Part shown: positions 36,701-46,952 of the stretch, piece by piece
Position numbering within the stretch: position 1 is the stretch's first letter
How the letters are laid out: each line of letters opens with the position of its first letter
Source: Fratercula arctica
Taxonomy: Eukaryota > Chordata > Aves > Charadriiformes > Alcidae
NCBI GenBank assembly: GCA_947846985.1
Contig: CANTUZ010000005.1
Coordinates: 48,945,389 to 49,009,388, forward strand
Length of the DNA stretch: 64,000 nucleotides
Direction of reading: 5' to 3'
Made by a program: the position numbers and the translations under genes
The notes under the pieces: model-generated
The model's database searches: none
What the model was told of the DNA's origin: nothing
What the model saw: only the letters and a program-made list of their open reading frames with translations

Positions 36701-39700
36701 CCCAGCTTTTTCTACAGATACTGTCAGAGAACTTGAATGAAAAAAAATCTGTTATATTTAAAAAGAAAGATTTTCAGTTTAGATTAGGATAATTAGCGAC
36801 CTTTCAGCCAAAGCAGCAGCATAACTGTACCATAAATATTGAAGGAGGGGAGAAAGAGCAGAAGCCGGACATAAACGGCACCGTGACAGACTACTTTGTA
36901 ACAAACTGTGAATCAACAGAAAATGTTTTACAGAACAAAATTGTATACATTTTTAGGTAGGCCACAAGGAGATCAGCCAGGAAACTATCAAAGTCTCTTA
37001 CCTGACTGTAGAAGCTGGGTCAGTATGTCTGCTACCCGAGGAAGATTATCTCCAGTGGCAAACTGAGGCAATTCCTTGATTGCTTGTCGCCGGATCTGTC
37101 AAAATTGTTAGTATAAGGCAAATAAAAAATTTAAAAAGTTAAAGCAATTAAAAAAATAAAAAAAATCAGGCAATTCAACTACCAAAGTTTGGCAGAAAAA
37201 TCAGCCAAATCTGATAAAATGACAACATCTTTTAATATGAGTATCATATTGAGAAATCTATGTTCAAGTTTCAATGGCAGTCCAAATTTCATATTTGTTA
37301 TGAAATTATTATGATGTATTTATGAAGAAAATAATATATTTTTCTTAGACCTAAGCAGCACTGGAGAAAAAAACAAATTCAAACAACACCTCTGTTCACA
37401 AAATCATTCATCTGATCAACAAAACAAAGGGCTGGAATCTGTCCTATTATTGAGTCCCATTTGCTAATAGGAAGCACAGTTTTACAGGTGTGATAGGGCA
37501 GAGATAACCTCTAGGTTTTGTTCCCAGCACTGACAAAAGTCCTTGAATGATCTGCCCAAATGATTTAAGATCTGATATCCAAAGATGCTTCACAGGTACA
37601 GCTTCTAACACCACCACAGAAGCAGCACCAAGCAAGACTCTGCAGGAATAATACATTAACACATCCACATGGTTCTCAGGTGTGAACAAAATTTTCTTGC
37701 CTCACAGCAGGATGTATTAGCATCAATTACCAAAAAGTGCTTTTTGGAAGGAAAAAAATGTAATAGCTATTCAAATAACCATATCTTAAATTTCTCTCTA
37801 CAGAGCTATTCCTTTGATCAGTGATGGGAATGAAAGAGACAACTGAAAACTGATGTATCTTCCCACACTATCACACAATAGATTCTTCTATTGCAGGAAT
37901 ACAACTAAGTATTCCTAAGTTTTCTAAAGGCCAACCCTCCCCTCCCAAAAGACATAGCCTATAAAAAAAAAAAAAGAGTAACAGAATATAAATTCAACAC
38001 ATTAACTTGTTGCTACAAGGTCCTTATTCTTACAGAAACATCTTCATCCTCACAGAGATCCAACTGGGCATTGATAGCAGAGTCAGCTAGCTCAGGAAAA
38101 TGCTTGAAGAATTTAGGAATAAACTGGGCTGCAAGTCTCTTCTCCTTGGCACCTCCTTTCACACCATCCAAGATCACCTGGTATGCATCCTTATGCTGAA
38201 AGGGGAAAAACAGAATACAGAAACAGAAAAATCTTGGGATATTCTCAAGGAAAGGAAAGGCTTTTTTTCTCTCCCATTCACTTCAGCTATGTAAGTAAAC
38301 TATATTATACAAGCTTCAAACAAAAGAATAAAGTTATCTCTTAGACCAATATAACCATGCCAATTTAGTAAAATTTGCCTCTGTTGACTGTTTTTTACTG
38401 TTATTCTAGTTCCTCTGTCTGTTCAAATTGCCAGCCCTAAGGCTAACAGCTTTTGCATAGCACTTGTGATTAGATTAATGCAGACTCAAGGAAATGCTTG
38501 ATCACCTTCAATGAACTTGGGCAGTTTTTGAAGGAGTTTCTGCCTTCTGTCTGATTGTTTATTGCCTCTCAAGTAGAGGTTACCTCTCCCAACAACTGTG
38601 CCACTGGAATGGATCATGAATGATTTTTTTAATGTATATTGCACTAAAACATCTTTGGCATCTATTCAAGTGGTTAACTTCATCTGAGATAAAACATAGT
38701 TCTTAGAAGAGCTGTTAACATAGACTAGATAAAAAAAATTAAATCTCCGGTTAAAACACTTAATCACCAGAGTAGAACATTCTCTAGCTGCTTGAACTAG
38801 AATCACACGGGCATTTCTGATTTTGTGCCCACAGGACCGAAACTTTAGAATAAATCAAAGTCTTTGTTGTGGTTCGCTATGTGCTTGCAAAATAAAAGTC
38901 TGCATTATTAGGATGTTAGCAGAAATCATAACCTTCTATCATTAATTTTCCTCATGGTTGTGAAAAGAATGCTTTATAGACAACTTATCCTACTTAGAAC
39001 AGCAACGTCAACAGCATAGGACACTTTGTTTATTTACATTAAATTTCCCAGAGCCACATGTATCACCACCCCTACTCCACACAGAAGCTCACCCATAGCA
39101 AACAGAGATACTAATTTACAAAGCAGTATGCTGCGTTAATTCCCTCTAAGTAAGCTGTATTCTAACACAGTACCAATGCTCCTTAAACACTCCCTATACC
39201 TTGTTGATAGGTCTCCATGTTGCCAGATTCTGAACTGGACTGAGACACTGATATGGAAGAAAAATAACCAGGGGGAAAAAAAATCATTGCTTTTCAGCTG
39301 ATCCACATCCCCATCTGGTTTCCTCTGTAGTCGTGCCAACGCAGTGCACTCAACAGCAGAGGCAGGAATGAGCCAGCACAAACGAACGATGAAATACCCA
39401 TTATTATAGTCACAGGTTCTCAGACTGCATGTTAAAAACAACTTTTTTGTAGAACAAATTACTTAATACATATTAAAAAGGCATTCATACAGCAATGAAA
39501 TAGAGTAGCTTGTGTTCCATGAATTTGTACTACTGCATGCTAACTACTCCTGTCATTCAGGCAAAATACAGTTCAGGCAGAAGTTTGTTTTACGCTGTAC
39601 CTGGCAGCACTGAATGCTCAAGCGAAAAGCAGGCAACTGCAGAAGCAGTGCGATCCTTTAGTTTTGCACATTTCCTCCCAGTCTGTAACAGAGGAACATC

Positions 39701-41735
39701 CTAAGCCAGAGAGACAGTCCAGACCTTTATTTTTAATAACTGTCAATTGACTAATCATCCACTAATTTCTCTGGATTAGTTCTTGAACTCATTCATACCC
39801 TATAATGTCCTGTGACAAGTTTCACAATGTGTTATAGAGAAAAGTTTGTCTTCCTCTTTATTTTAAGCCTGCTTCCTAATAATTTTTTTCAAGTTCTCAC
39901 TTTCATGCCACTCATGAGGTAGACTCATCATACCTGAGCCCCCTTCTCAACTGAAACACTCTTTTACAAGCTGAATGCTTATGGTTTTTTAAATTACTCC
40001 CCTTAGCGTCCTACTTCTGGTTATCCCCTTGCTCTTCTTCTCATGTTCAAAGTTTCTTTTTTTGAGATAGGGCAACTATGTAGTCAGAGATCACGTTCAT
40101 GAGGTTGTTAAGAGATAATAAAGCAATAAGTGAGATAAAGCGGATGAATAAGGAACAATTACTCATGGCTTTCAGAATATAAAAATCGGAGACATCAAAT
40201 AAGATTATGAAATGACAAGTTCAAAGGAGATAACGCCTTCACAAAGGTTAATGAATTAATGGAACATCTTGCCACAGAACATTCGCATGCCAGAAATATA
40301 GTAAGTTAAAAAAAGCATCAGAAAAGTTCGCTAAAGAACAATCTAGCAAGATATACTAATTACAAAGACATTACCTCTGGCTCTGGAAGCCCACAGCTGT
40401 ATCTGCAAAGCTGTGACAGGGTATCAGGAATCATCATTCCATACTGACCCTCACAGGCTGCACTTCTTAACTACGCTGGAGTTTGTTCTACCTAAGATGG
40501 CCATTCCTATCTTACAAAAGCAACTCACAATAGTCAAAGCCATCATGGACTATGTATTTGTAAGATGGGACAGTAATAGCCTCTCTTTTATTCTGCATCT
40601 CTCCACATTGTGCCCAACACTTTAGCTGCATTTTTTGCTTGACTCTGAGATGATGTTTTTGTTGGACTGTCTGCAACGGTGCTTTGTTTCACTAGGGCAT
40701 AATTACACAAGCAAACTGAACAGACTTGAATAAAAAAAAAACTAAAAAAACTAAACAACGACCATATTATTTGTTCTCTTAAAGAACTTTCCAAATGACC
40801 TTGCACAGTAATATCTCGTTTAAAGTCCAGTGACAGGTATGTGCAACTACTTACGTATGTTATGACCAAAAAAAAAAAAAAAGATCTGCTACTTTTTCGG
40901 GTAGCCATGTAGTAGCAACATGAAAGTCTCATGCAATTCAAAAACTAACTTTAACTAACCATAATATTTTGTACTGGTAATATACTAAGCCATCCTCTTT
41001 TTGTGACTAATTCAGTAATGGTATAAACAAATGGCACATCTTGCCAGGATTTTACAGGCAAAAATCTCCTTTAGCTGTGAGGATTGACCTTCCATTCTTG
41101 CTTTAAGTAAAAAAAAAAAAGGCTATAAGCAGCTCTCAAACCATAATAAGACTTCACCTTCCTCCAACAAGCCTTTTAGCAAGAAAACCTGCTAGAAGTT
41201 CTCTGGAACTGTATCAGATCAGGATGACCACCGATGTCTTCTTTAAGGCCTGAATTCGCCAGGCGAAACTCCCCGTCCCCACGCAAACAGCAATCTGCTC
41301 TAGCTAACAACTAGTTAGTATCCGTGACGCCACATTTAAAAGGAGAGCTCCTGTCCCGACAGGACGGAAGAAGGAGGATGCTACAAAACTGACGAGAGCT
41401 GCTACCGTCCTTGCAGAACCGCAGGCGCGAAGCTCATCTCTACCCGCCCCCTCCCCCCCCCCTCCGCGCCCCGGGTCGTGAGTAAACCTACACTGAGAAC
41501 AGCCCCGGACACTAGCCGGTTGTCCGCCGGGGCACGCCGCCCCGCTTGCCCACCGACATCCCCCCCCTCCCCCGCCGCCTCAGCCCTCCCAGCCCAGAAC
41601 TCCCCGCAGCGGCGCTACTCGAGCCCGAGGCCTAGCGAGGCCTCGCAGGCCGCAGCCACGCCGCACCTGGCCCGCCGTCTCGGTGGCGTCCGCCAGGATC
41701 CCGTAGTTGCGGTAGAGCTCCTCCACAGTGGGCAT
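27692..41735 (-). CDS. API5: API5, apoptosis inhibitor 5 (AAC-11 / FIF), complete
   Basis: Fourteen coding exons join in frame to 523 residues: 41667-41735, 38034-38195, 37002-37095, 35911-35976, 35396-35547, 33845-34051, 33233-33337, 32453-32542, 31678-31859, 31368-31461, 30809-30865, 29812-29888, 29321-29457 and 27692-27771. Human API5 is 524. API5 is a nuclear all-helical HEAT/ARM-like scaffold that restrains apoptosis, with reported links to Acinus and FGF2. Visible landmarks are LTQLL at 102-106, Lys251 (the reported acetylation site), heptad leucines 370, 377, 384 and 391, a bipartite nuclear signal at 454-475 (KR, then KK, then PKR) and a Gly/Arg-rich C-terminus. All introns are GT-AG. 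The one-residue difference from human lies in the Gly/Arg tail. I see no lesion. Confidence 0.98.
29321..29457 (-). CDS. API5: API5 coding exon 13 (residues 452-497), bipartite NLS
   Basis: The exon encodes QKRANEDTTSSSPPKKASAG and then PKRDARQIYNPPSGKYSSNL and GSFSY. The basic clusters KR, KK and PKR form the bipartite nuclear signal at 454-475. It ends with one base of Glu498 at a GTAAGT donor. The frame stays open for some 45 codons into intron 13. Confidence 0.97.
29812..29888 (-). CDS. API5: API5 coding exon 12 (residues 427-451)
   Basis: The exon encodes DLFHIPPSYKSTVTLSWKPV and then QKADA, ending with two bases of Ser452. The last residues (KADAS) differ from the human KVEIG, at the start of the disordered tail. 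Confidence 0.96.
30809..30865 (-). CDS. API5: API5 coding exon 11 (residues 408-426)
   Basis: A small 57-base exon encodes NKIKVVALKITNNINVLIK, a Lys-rich helix near the end of the folded domain. It is phase 0 at both ends, with a TTACAG acceptor and a GTAAGT donor. Confidence 0.97.
31368..31461 (-). CDS. API5: API5 coding exon 10 (residues 376-407), rest of leucine heptad
   Basis: The exon encodes LQYFARGLQVYIRQLRLALQ and then GKTGEALKTEE, with heptad leucines 377, 384 and 391. In the human protein structure this 'zipper' lies within the helical repeat and is not a dimerising coiled coil. Confidence 0.97.
31678..31859 (-). CDS. API5: API5 coding exon 9 (residues 316-375)
   Basis: The exon encodes EYMPLPPEEAENGENAGNEE, an acidic loop, and then helices up to NAEKLKDFKI, which hold the first leucine (370) of the zipper-like heptad. 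It ends with two bases of Arg376. Confidence 0.97.
32453..32542 (-). CDS. API5: API5 coding exon 8 (residues 286-315)
   Basis: The exon encodes VLKLLAEMSSFCGDMEKLES and then NLKKLFDKLL. It is phase 0 at both ends, with a TGTAG acceptor and a GTAAGA donor. Confidence 0.97.
33233..33337 (-). CDS. API5: API5 coding exon 7 (residues 251-285), contains Lys251
   Basis: The exon encodes KNVHSTKFVTYFCEHVLPNL and then SALTTPVEGLDIQLE. Its first codon is Lys251, the position reported as acetylated and needed for protein stability in human API5. Here it falls exactly at the exon border. Confidence 0.97.
33845..34051 (-). CDS. API5: API5 coding exon 6 (residues 182-250)
   Basis: This is the longest coding exon (69 codons). 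It runs from VLEDVTGEEFVLFMKILSGL to DRLLQCTRQAVPLFS. It is phase 0, with a TTTAG acceptor and a GTATGC donor. Confidence 0.97.
34380..35175 (+). mobile_element. Old CR1 LINE fragment in API5 intron 5
   Basis: On the plus strand the CR1 ORF2 end region is followed in order: TTCAACAAAGACAAACGCAA (FNKxKxK), 'GTCCTGCACCTGAG', 'GCCCTCATTAGAGCAAATCTGG', a GGAGAACC segment and then 'GGTTTTCAAAACCCAACTGG'. It closes with 'TCCAACGTGAATG..TCTATGACTC' like the CR1 tail. Many stops and indels point to an old copy. An A17 run at about 34975-34990 interrupts it. It is antisense to API5. Confidence 0.75.
35396..35547 (-). CDS. API5: API5 coding exon 5 (residues 131-181)
   Basis: The exon encodes TLGGLFSQILQGEDIVRERA and IKFLSTKLKTLPEEVMTKEV, ending ILTESKK at a GTGAGT donor. 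The downstream intron 5 contains an old CR1. Confidence 0.97.
35911..35976 (-). CDS. API5: API5 coding exon 4 (residues 109-130)
   Basis: A short exon of 66 bases encodes DDSAEFNLVNNALLSIFKMD and then AK, flanked by split codons for Asp109 and Gly131. The acceptor is TTCAG and the donor is GTAAAG. Confidence 0.97.
37002..37095 (-). CDS. API5: API5 coding exon 3 (residues 78-108)
   Basis: The exon encodes IRRQAIKELPQFATGDNLPR and then VADILTQLLQS, including the LxxLL-type motif LTQLL. It ends with one base of Asp109 at a GTAAGA donor. Confidence 0.97.
38034..38195 (-). CDS. API5: API5 coding exon 2 (residues 24-77)
   Basis: The exon encodes HKDAYQVILDGVKGGAKEKR through LDLCEDEDVS, forming the first helical repeats. 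It is phase 0 at both ends, with a TTTCAG acceptor and a GTAAGA donor. It is preceded by the longest API5 intron (3.5 kb). Confidence 0.97.
41443..41465 (-). other. G-tract cluster in API5 intron 1 (G-quadruplex-capable)
   Basis: On the transcribed-sense (minus) strand this is a row of G runs, one about 10 long, flanked by runs of 5 and 3. It lies about 200 bases into the first intron, at the island edge, where such structures can affect transcription or early splicing. Confidence 0.6.
41667..41735 (-). CDS. API5: API5 coding exon 1 (residues 1-23)
   Basis: The exon encodes MPTVEELYRNYGILADATET and then AGQ, and ends phase 0 at a GTGCGG donor. An upstream in-frame ATG (giving MQRRLLPLPRRT) exists 36 bases earlier, but the family start is MPTVEELY, so it was not used. 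Confidence 0.97.
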
Positions 41736-41872
41736 GGTGCGGCGGGGAAGGGGCAGAAGCCGCCGCTGCAACCAAGACCGCCACTGACGCCGCCGCCTTT
41801 CAGGCCGCCGTTACCGCTCAGGCCGCCGCCGTCAGCACCAACGACGCGGAAGCCCTAGAGCGGCTCTTTACT

Positions 41873-41885
41873 GGCGCCTGCGCAG
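41873..41885. promoter_or_regulatory. NRF1-like motif upstream of API5
   Basis: GGCGCCTGCGCAG matches the near-palindromic NRF1 consensus (GCGC-N2-GCGC class) and lies about 140 bases upstream of the API5 ATG. NRF1 commonly drives housekeeping CpG-island promoters. Confidence 0.6.
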
Positions 41886-41999
41886 CGCCCTCAGGCGGCT
41901 GGCGGTGGAGCTGCCGGGACGCGGTAAAGGCGGGGGTAGGGAGACCACGCTCCCCGGCCCCCCAATGTGTTATGTACCAATGGAGTTTAGGTGATATTA

Positions 42000-44900
42000 T
42001 AATATTAAACGGCAATTCAATCTAAACAGGAGCGTTCCGGCTCCTGCGTGTGGGCTCGTGTCCAGGCTTTTTGTAACCGGGGCGCAAAACATAACGGACC
42101 CTCACAAACGCCTGCTGTTAAAAATGTTTCAAAATTAGATGGTTTTTGTCCTCCTGGCTCTCAGTCTTGAGTCATGGCACGCAGCGGCTTTCCCTGCTGT
42201 CAGGGGAGCGATACGGGAGGTGTGTGTTTGCTCAGGGATGTGCCATGTCCTTTTCCCTATGCAACCTTCCTTTTTTTTTTTTCCGTGGGCTTTTCCTCAC
42301 ACTCCTCATTATTTCCCTGAGTGCTCGCTTCCCCCAGCTACCCATTTCTGTATCCCTTTTTGTCTCTTGTATGCAAATCCTACGAAAAACATATGGGAAG
42401 TGCCTGTCATACACGGAGCTCCTGGTGTAAGGAGATGGTTTTGTGTGGTTTGGTGACTTTCATCTTTTCCTGCAGAGGAAAATGCCCGCTAATTCCAGCG
42501 TATAGAAACTGATGTGTCTGCAATTAATGTCAATGGAGGCAGCACGCACGCGGGATTATTCTCAAATGACCTAAATAGAAATTGTGGCAAAAGTTAAAAG
42601 GCTGTAGCCATGTCTTCCCCTCATCTCAAGATGCTTTAGCATCCTGCTGATTTCACAGGCACTTAAGATGAAAGAGGATTCCCCTCACGTCAGCCTGAGG
42701 CCAAGCTAAGCAAAACACTGGGCTTTTCTCTCTCATATATTTTCCAGCAGGATGAAGGGCGCTTTCGGAGGCGTTTGAAGCCCCGGTCTCTCCCCAGAGC
42801 CTGTGCAGGCAGACCGCAGGCAGGAGGGATGCACAGCGGCATCAATCATTTCCCTTCCTTCCCTTGTTCCTCTGCTCTCGCAGCGTTTCAGCGAGTGGCA
42901 GCAGTGACCACATCGGTGGCAGTGATGTGGCAGTGACACACCTTTCTCCCCCCTCTTTGAATTGTGTCCCAGTGCCATTACCAGGTGGATTTGTGTGGTT
43001 CTTGTGTGCTCTGAGGGGGTCTGAGGGTGCGGAGGCTCGTGGCTGCTCTCAGATCCAGACCCTTGGTGTGCTTCCGACCACCGCATTTTCCCAAAGTAAT
43101 CTGCTTAAAAGAATATGCTGGCTAATCTTAGCAGTGGGAACAAAACCTAGCACGAGAGAAAAATATTTTTAATGCATCCACAGAGCTACATGCACGATTA
43201 GCTTACCTGAACCTTTCATTTTCTGGGAAGGAGCGGCTTCCTCAGGCAGCCTGCAGATATTAAGAGATATCAATCTCTTGCCCTCCAACATCTTCCAGGC
43301 AGCATCTCCTCTGAATGCAGATTTTAAAAAGCTTTATAATCACCTTTATCAGCACTGCCATGGCAAGCTTTTACAACTTGGCCAGGAAGGAGGAAAGATG
43401 AACCTCCCATTTAATTGCTTTTTACACCCCCAGTAATGTTTACATAGATGCAGGTGCCTCGTTATCTGCTTTTCTTGCTTGTTTCCTCAACAGCATGTTA
43501 TTAAACTGTGATTACATTCTATAGCAAACATTGATAATCAGATAAATATGTAGCATTTATACGTTACTGTATGAGAGCTGTGGAGAAAAGAAGTGGAGAA
43601 AAAAGAGAGAAGCAGGCATGAATGAAAGCGGGAGTGGAGGGGCCGTGTGGCTTCCCGGAAGGACTGGCACTCGGCGGTGGAGCCGAACAGGTGTCTGAGG
43701 TACCAGAGAGTGATGGAAAAGGAAGGGGAACTCTGCTGTTGGCCTCTGGCTGCACCACAGGGAGATTAATGGGTGGGGTGGGATGGTAAGCAATTTCAAA
43801 ATACTGTAATACCATCATATATATTTGTTATATCTAAGTGTATATGTAATATTTTAATCACATTTATATATATTGTATTATAATAGATACTGTATCATAA
43901 TACTTTGTCCTCCTTCCGTGTCTTTTTGGTTTTCTCTCACCTGTTTCCTTGTTGCTTTACATCATTCTTGTCTCTGTTTTTACTCTCCTTACAGCAATTT
44001 CCATTTTCCAGTCTCTAGTTTTTACCTTACTCATATATGAAATATTTTTTATAGTGAACCTGTTTAAAATTAGTCACCATTAGTCTTTAGCATTAATACA
44101 GAAGGAACATGAATGAAGAGCTGACAGTGTTACAAGTCCAGGAGACACGGTTTGAAATTATTTTTCAAAGTTAGTCAGGGATCTCCTGGCCTGTTGAAGT
44201 TGAGATATGTTAAAGTTGGAAATGTATCTTCAGAAACTCAAAAGCTTGAAATGTACATTTGAGGATGGCAACATGGGTTTTTTAGACTCTGCAGTGCAAG
44301 CCTCCTAGTTTCACGGAACATGATTAATCTGACCATCAGTCAGGATTTCCCTCTCCTTTCTTTTCAGTCTCCTCATGCCAGTGGATAAGCACTCTATGAT
44401 AAGTTACAGACTCTTTTGATAACGAAGTCTTATCATTATAAATTTGACTTCCATTCCTGTGCACTACCCACTAATCCAGGTTTCATTGCAGATCCCCGCA
44501 CAATTTTCAGCAGATTCTCCACAGCAAAAATAGTTTACTCATGAAATCATTAAAATTTGCTTTTCTCCTCAGAGGAAAAAATTATTCTGGTCCCACAACT
44601 GCCCTGGTCTCTGGTCGACAGACTTCAGACAAAGCCACAGACAGGGGCAATAACAGACTTCTGTTACGACCATGACAGAAGGACAAAGCATGTTTAATCA
44701 AAGTTTCGCTTTGGAACAGTGGTTTAATCACATGAATCCGCAGGTACCGAACCTGGAAGGTTTCTGTGGACGAGATCCCCAGTGGTTATTAAAGTGTCTG
44801 AAATTGAGTCCATTTGTCAGTTTATACCAGGTGAGCAATCAGTCCTGAATTCTTCTAATTTTCTGTTTCTCACTCTGTAGAATTGGCCTTGAATCACTAA

Positions 44901-45180
44901 TAGAGCTCAGTTTTACAAATGATAGGATACAGCAATTATCCCCCATCCATCTTAAATTCTTAGTGTTTCTCAAGAAAAGGTGTTCCATGAGGGAACGCAG
45001 TGAATGCATAAAAATGTTCAGAGATGTAAAACCTTTTAAAGCCTTTTATTGGCCCACATTAAAGGTATGGTTAGAAGTGTCTAACTGCTGTCTTAGCCAT
45101 GCACAGATTTCCCCAAGATTCCTTCTAGCGTAATCTGATTTTCTTTCAAAATTTCTCCCCGGCAAGACTGCCCACTTATT
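42000..45180. other. API5 upstream flank, no gene recognised
   Basis: Unique-looking sequence, becoming AT-rich with TATATA-type runs at about 43815-43905. Short open frames on both strands show no family signature or codon-level conservation that I can judge. Confidence 0.6.
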
Positions 45181-45580
45181 TTTCCCATAGGAACGGCAGC
45201 TCCTGAGCCTGCTGCGAGGACGAGCAGCCCTGGCCCTGCAGACCAGGCCTGGCAGCCCAGGACCCGCAGTCCAGACCCACAGTCCAGGCCCCACCGCGTA
45301 GCACCTGCATCCCAGGCCCCACAGCGCAGGCCCTGCATCCCAGGCCCACAGCGTAGCACCCACAGCCCAGGCGCCCCAGCTCAGGCCCAGCAGCCCAGGA
45401 CCCTTAGCCAAGGCTCTGCAGCCCAGGCCCCCCATCCCAGACTCGCAGCCCAGGCCCCACAGCGCAGGCGCCCCAGCCCAGGACCCTTAGCCAAGGCCCC
45501 CCTGCCCAAGCCCGCAGTGCAGGCCCCGCATCCCAGACCTGCAGCGTAGCACCCGCAGCCCAGGCCCCACGGTACAGCCG

Positions 45581-45610
45581 CCCTAGCCCAGGCCCAGCAG
45601 CCCAGGACCC
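45581..45610 (-). other. G-quadruplex-capable block in the minisatellite (copy 1)
   Basis: Five runs of three C on the plus strand (G on minus) start at 45581, 45587, 45593, 45601 and 45608, with loops of 3, 3, 5 and 4. This fits the standard G3+N1-7 rule. Confidence 0.7.
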
Positions 45611-45843
45611 TTAGACAAGGCCCCACAGTGCAGGTCTGCCTTCCAGGCCCTGCATCCTGGGGCCCGCAGCCCAGGCCCCACAGCACAGCACCCACAGCGC
45701 AGGCCCCGCTGTGCAGGCCCTGCTGTGCAGGCCCCACAGCCCAGGACCCTTAGCCAAGGCCCCCCTGCCCAGGCCTGCAGTGCAGGCCCCACATCCCAGA
45801 CCTGCAGTGTAGCAGCCGCAGCCCAGGCCCCACGGCACAGGTG

Positions 45844-45872
45844 CCCAGCCCAGGCCCAGCAGCCCAGGACCC
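45844..45872 (-). other. G-quadruplex-capable block in the minisatellite (copy 2)
   Basis: C3 runs start at 45844, 45849, 45855, 45863 and 45870, with loops of 2, 3, 5 and 4. It has the same module layout as the block at 45581, so the capacity is part of the repeated unit. Confidence 0.7.
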
Positions 45873-46069
45873 TCACCCAAGGCTCCGCAGCCCAGGCCCA
45901 CATCCCAGGCCCCACAGCTCAGTCCTGCAGCCCAGGCCCCGCAGTCTAGCACCCGCACCCCAGGCCCCCACAGCGCAGCACCCGCAGCCCAGGCCCCTTA
46001 TCCCAGGCCCTCTGTCCAGGCCCGCAGTGCAGGCCCCGCAGCCCAGGCCCCCTAGCCCAGGCCCGCAGC

Positions 46070-46165
46070 CTTAGCGGCAGCAGGCGGCGCTCTGCCCCCG
46101 CGGATGCGGCCGGGCGCTCCCGCCGCGGCTGCCGTCGCCGCTGCCAGGTTCCCGCTCTGCAGAGA
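46070..46165. other. CpG-dense segment beside the minisatellite
   Basis: The segment carries many CG dinucleotides (for example GCGGATGCGGCCGGGCGC and GCCGCGGCTGCCGTCGCCGC) and follows directly on the array. The array itself is much poorer in CpG. No ORF or splice structure is recognised. It could be a small CpG island or a degenerate edge of the repeat. Confidence 0.5.
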
Positions 46166-46666
46166 GGGGAGCGTGTCTCATCAAGTGGTGTCTGCTCCCA
46201 TAAACAGAACAATGTTGAGCCGTTATTAAATGATTTCGGTGCAGTATTGGGAACTGCGTTGCATTGCTGTCTGAAAAAAAAAGGTTACACCTAGGCTCTT
46301 CCAAGTAACATCTCCAAATTCAGCTGGAAAATGAGATTGGAGAAATAAAGTTGTTTTTTATTTTCTTTAATTTTTTTTTTCTTTTTTCCCCCAGGTTTCT
46401 ACCTTTGTATGTGTAATAGCAGTCTGATTGTACCCATCATATTTGGGGGTAGAAATAGCTATTATGACAGGACCCTACCAGGCTGTTTGGAATATCTAAA
46501 GAAAAAATCTCCCAGCCATATTTCTGTTGATTCCTTATAAGCATCCACAGTGAAATTGATTTCTTATATTTTCAGACATCTCAGAGTTTGAGAGGGTTTG
46601 CTTTCAACAGCTTGGTTTAAGCTCGTATCTTGAATTGGGCAGTAACAGGAAATTACAGCCCATTAG

Positions 46667-46952
46667 TGGTGCCCAGTGACAGGACAAGAGGTAATGGGCA
46701 CAAACTTGAACATAGGAAGTTCCATCTCAACATGAGGAGGAACTTCTTTACTTTGAGGGTGACAGAGCACTGGAACAGGCTGCCCAGAGAGGTGGTGGAA
46801 TCTCTGTCTCTGGAGACATTCAAAACCTGCCTGGACGCGTTCCTGTCCAGCCTGCTCCAAGTGACCCTGCTCTGGCAGGGGCGTTGGACTAGATGATCTC
46901 CAGAGGTCCCTTCCAGCCCTATCATTCTGTGATTCCATGTGATTCTGTGATA
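46667..46952 (+). mobile_element. CR1 LINE 3' fragment
   Basis: The plus strand encodes DRTRGNGHKLEHRKFHLNMR and then [20 protein letters not shown], the CR1 ORF2 C-terminus. It ends in GGACTAGATGATCTCCAGAG, the usual CR1 3' UTR, and the tail CATTCTGTGATTCCATGTGATTCTGTGAT. It is the best preserved CR1 tail in the window and is 5'-truncated. Confidence 0.95.

Larger units (their letters stand above)
41400..41990. promoter_or_regulatory. API5: CpG island promoter of API5
   Basis: A G+C- and CpG-rich block surrounds API5 exon 1, with no TATA box. It contains an NRF1-like palindrome at 41873-41885, a GGAA (ETS-like) core in ACGCGGAAGC near 41843-41852 and a CCAAT box at 41978-41982. The transcription start is probably between 41.75 and 41.9 kb. 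Confidence 0.85.
45195..46075 (-). repeat. GC-rich minisatellite with higher-order structure
   Basis: About 0.9 kb is built from variants of CCCAGGCC joined by GCAG, CACAG or CATC on the plus strand. The module GCCCAGGACCCTTAGCCAAG recurs with its CCCTTAG core at 45401, 45484, 45608 and 45747, and as CCCTCAC at 45870. The spacings are 83, 124, 139 and 123 bases. On the minus strand the array is open in several frames, only because the units lack stops, giving Gly/Ala/Leu/Trp/Cys repeats. The G-rich strand is minus. No coding role is supported. Confidence 0.92.

Noticed and set aside
45046..46074. Many overlapping ORFs of 77-129 codons, on both strands, encoding Gly/Ala/Leu/Trp or Pro/Gln/Ala repeats
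   Set aside because: They are open in several frames at once because the minisatellite units contain no stops. They have no domain and no splice context.
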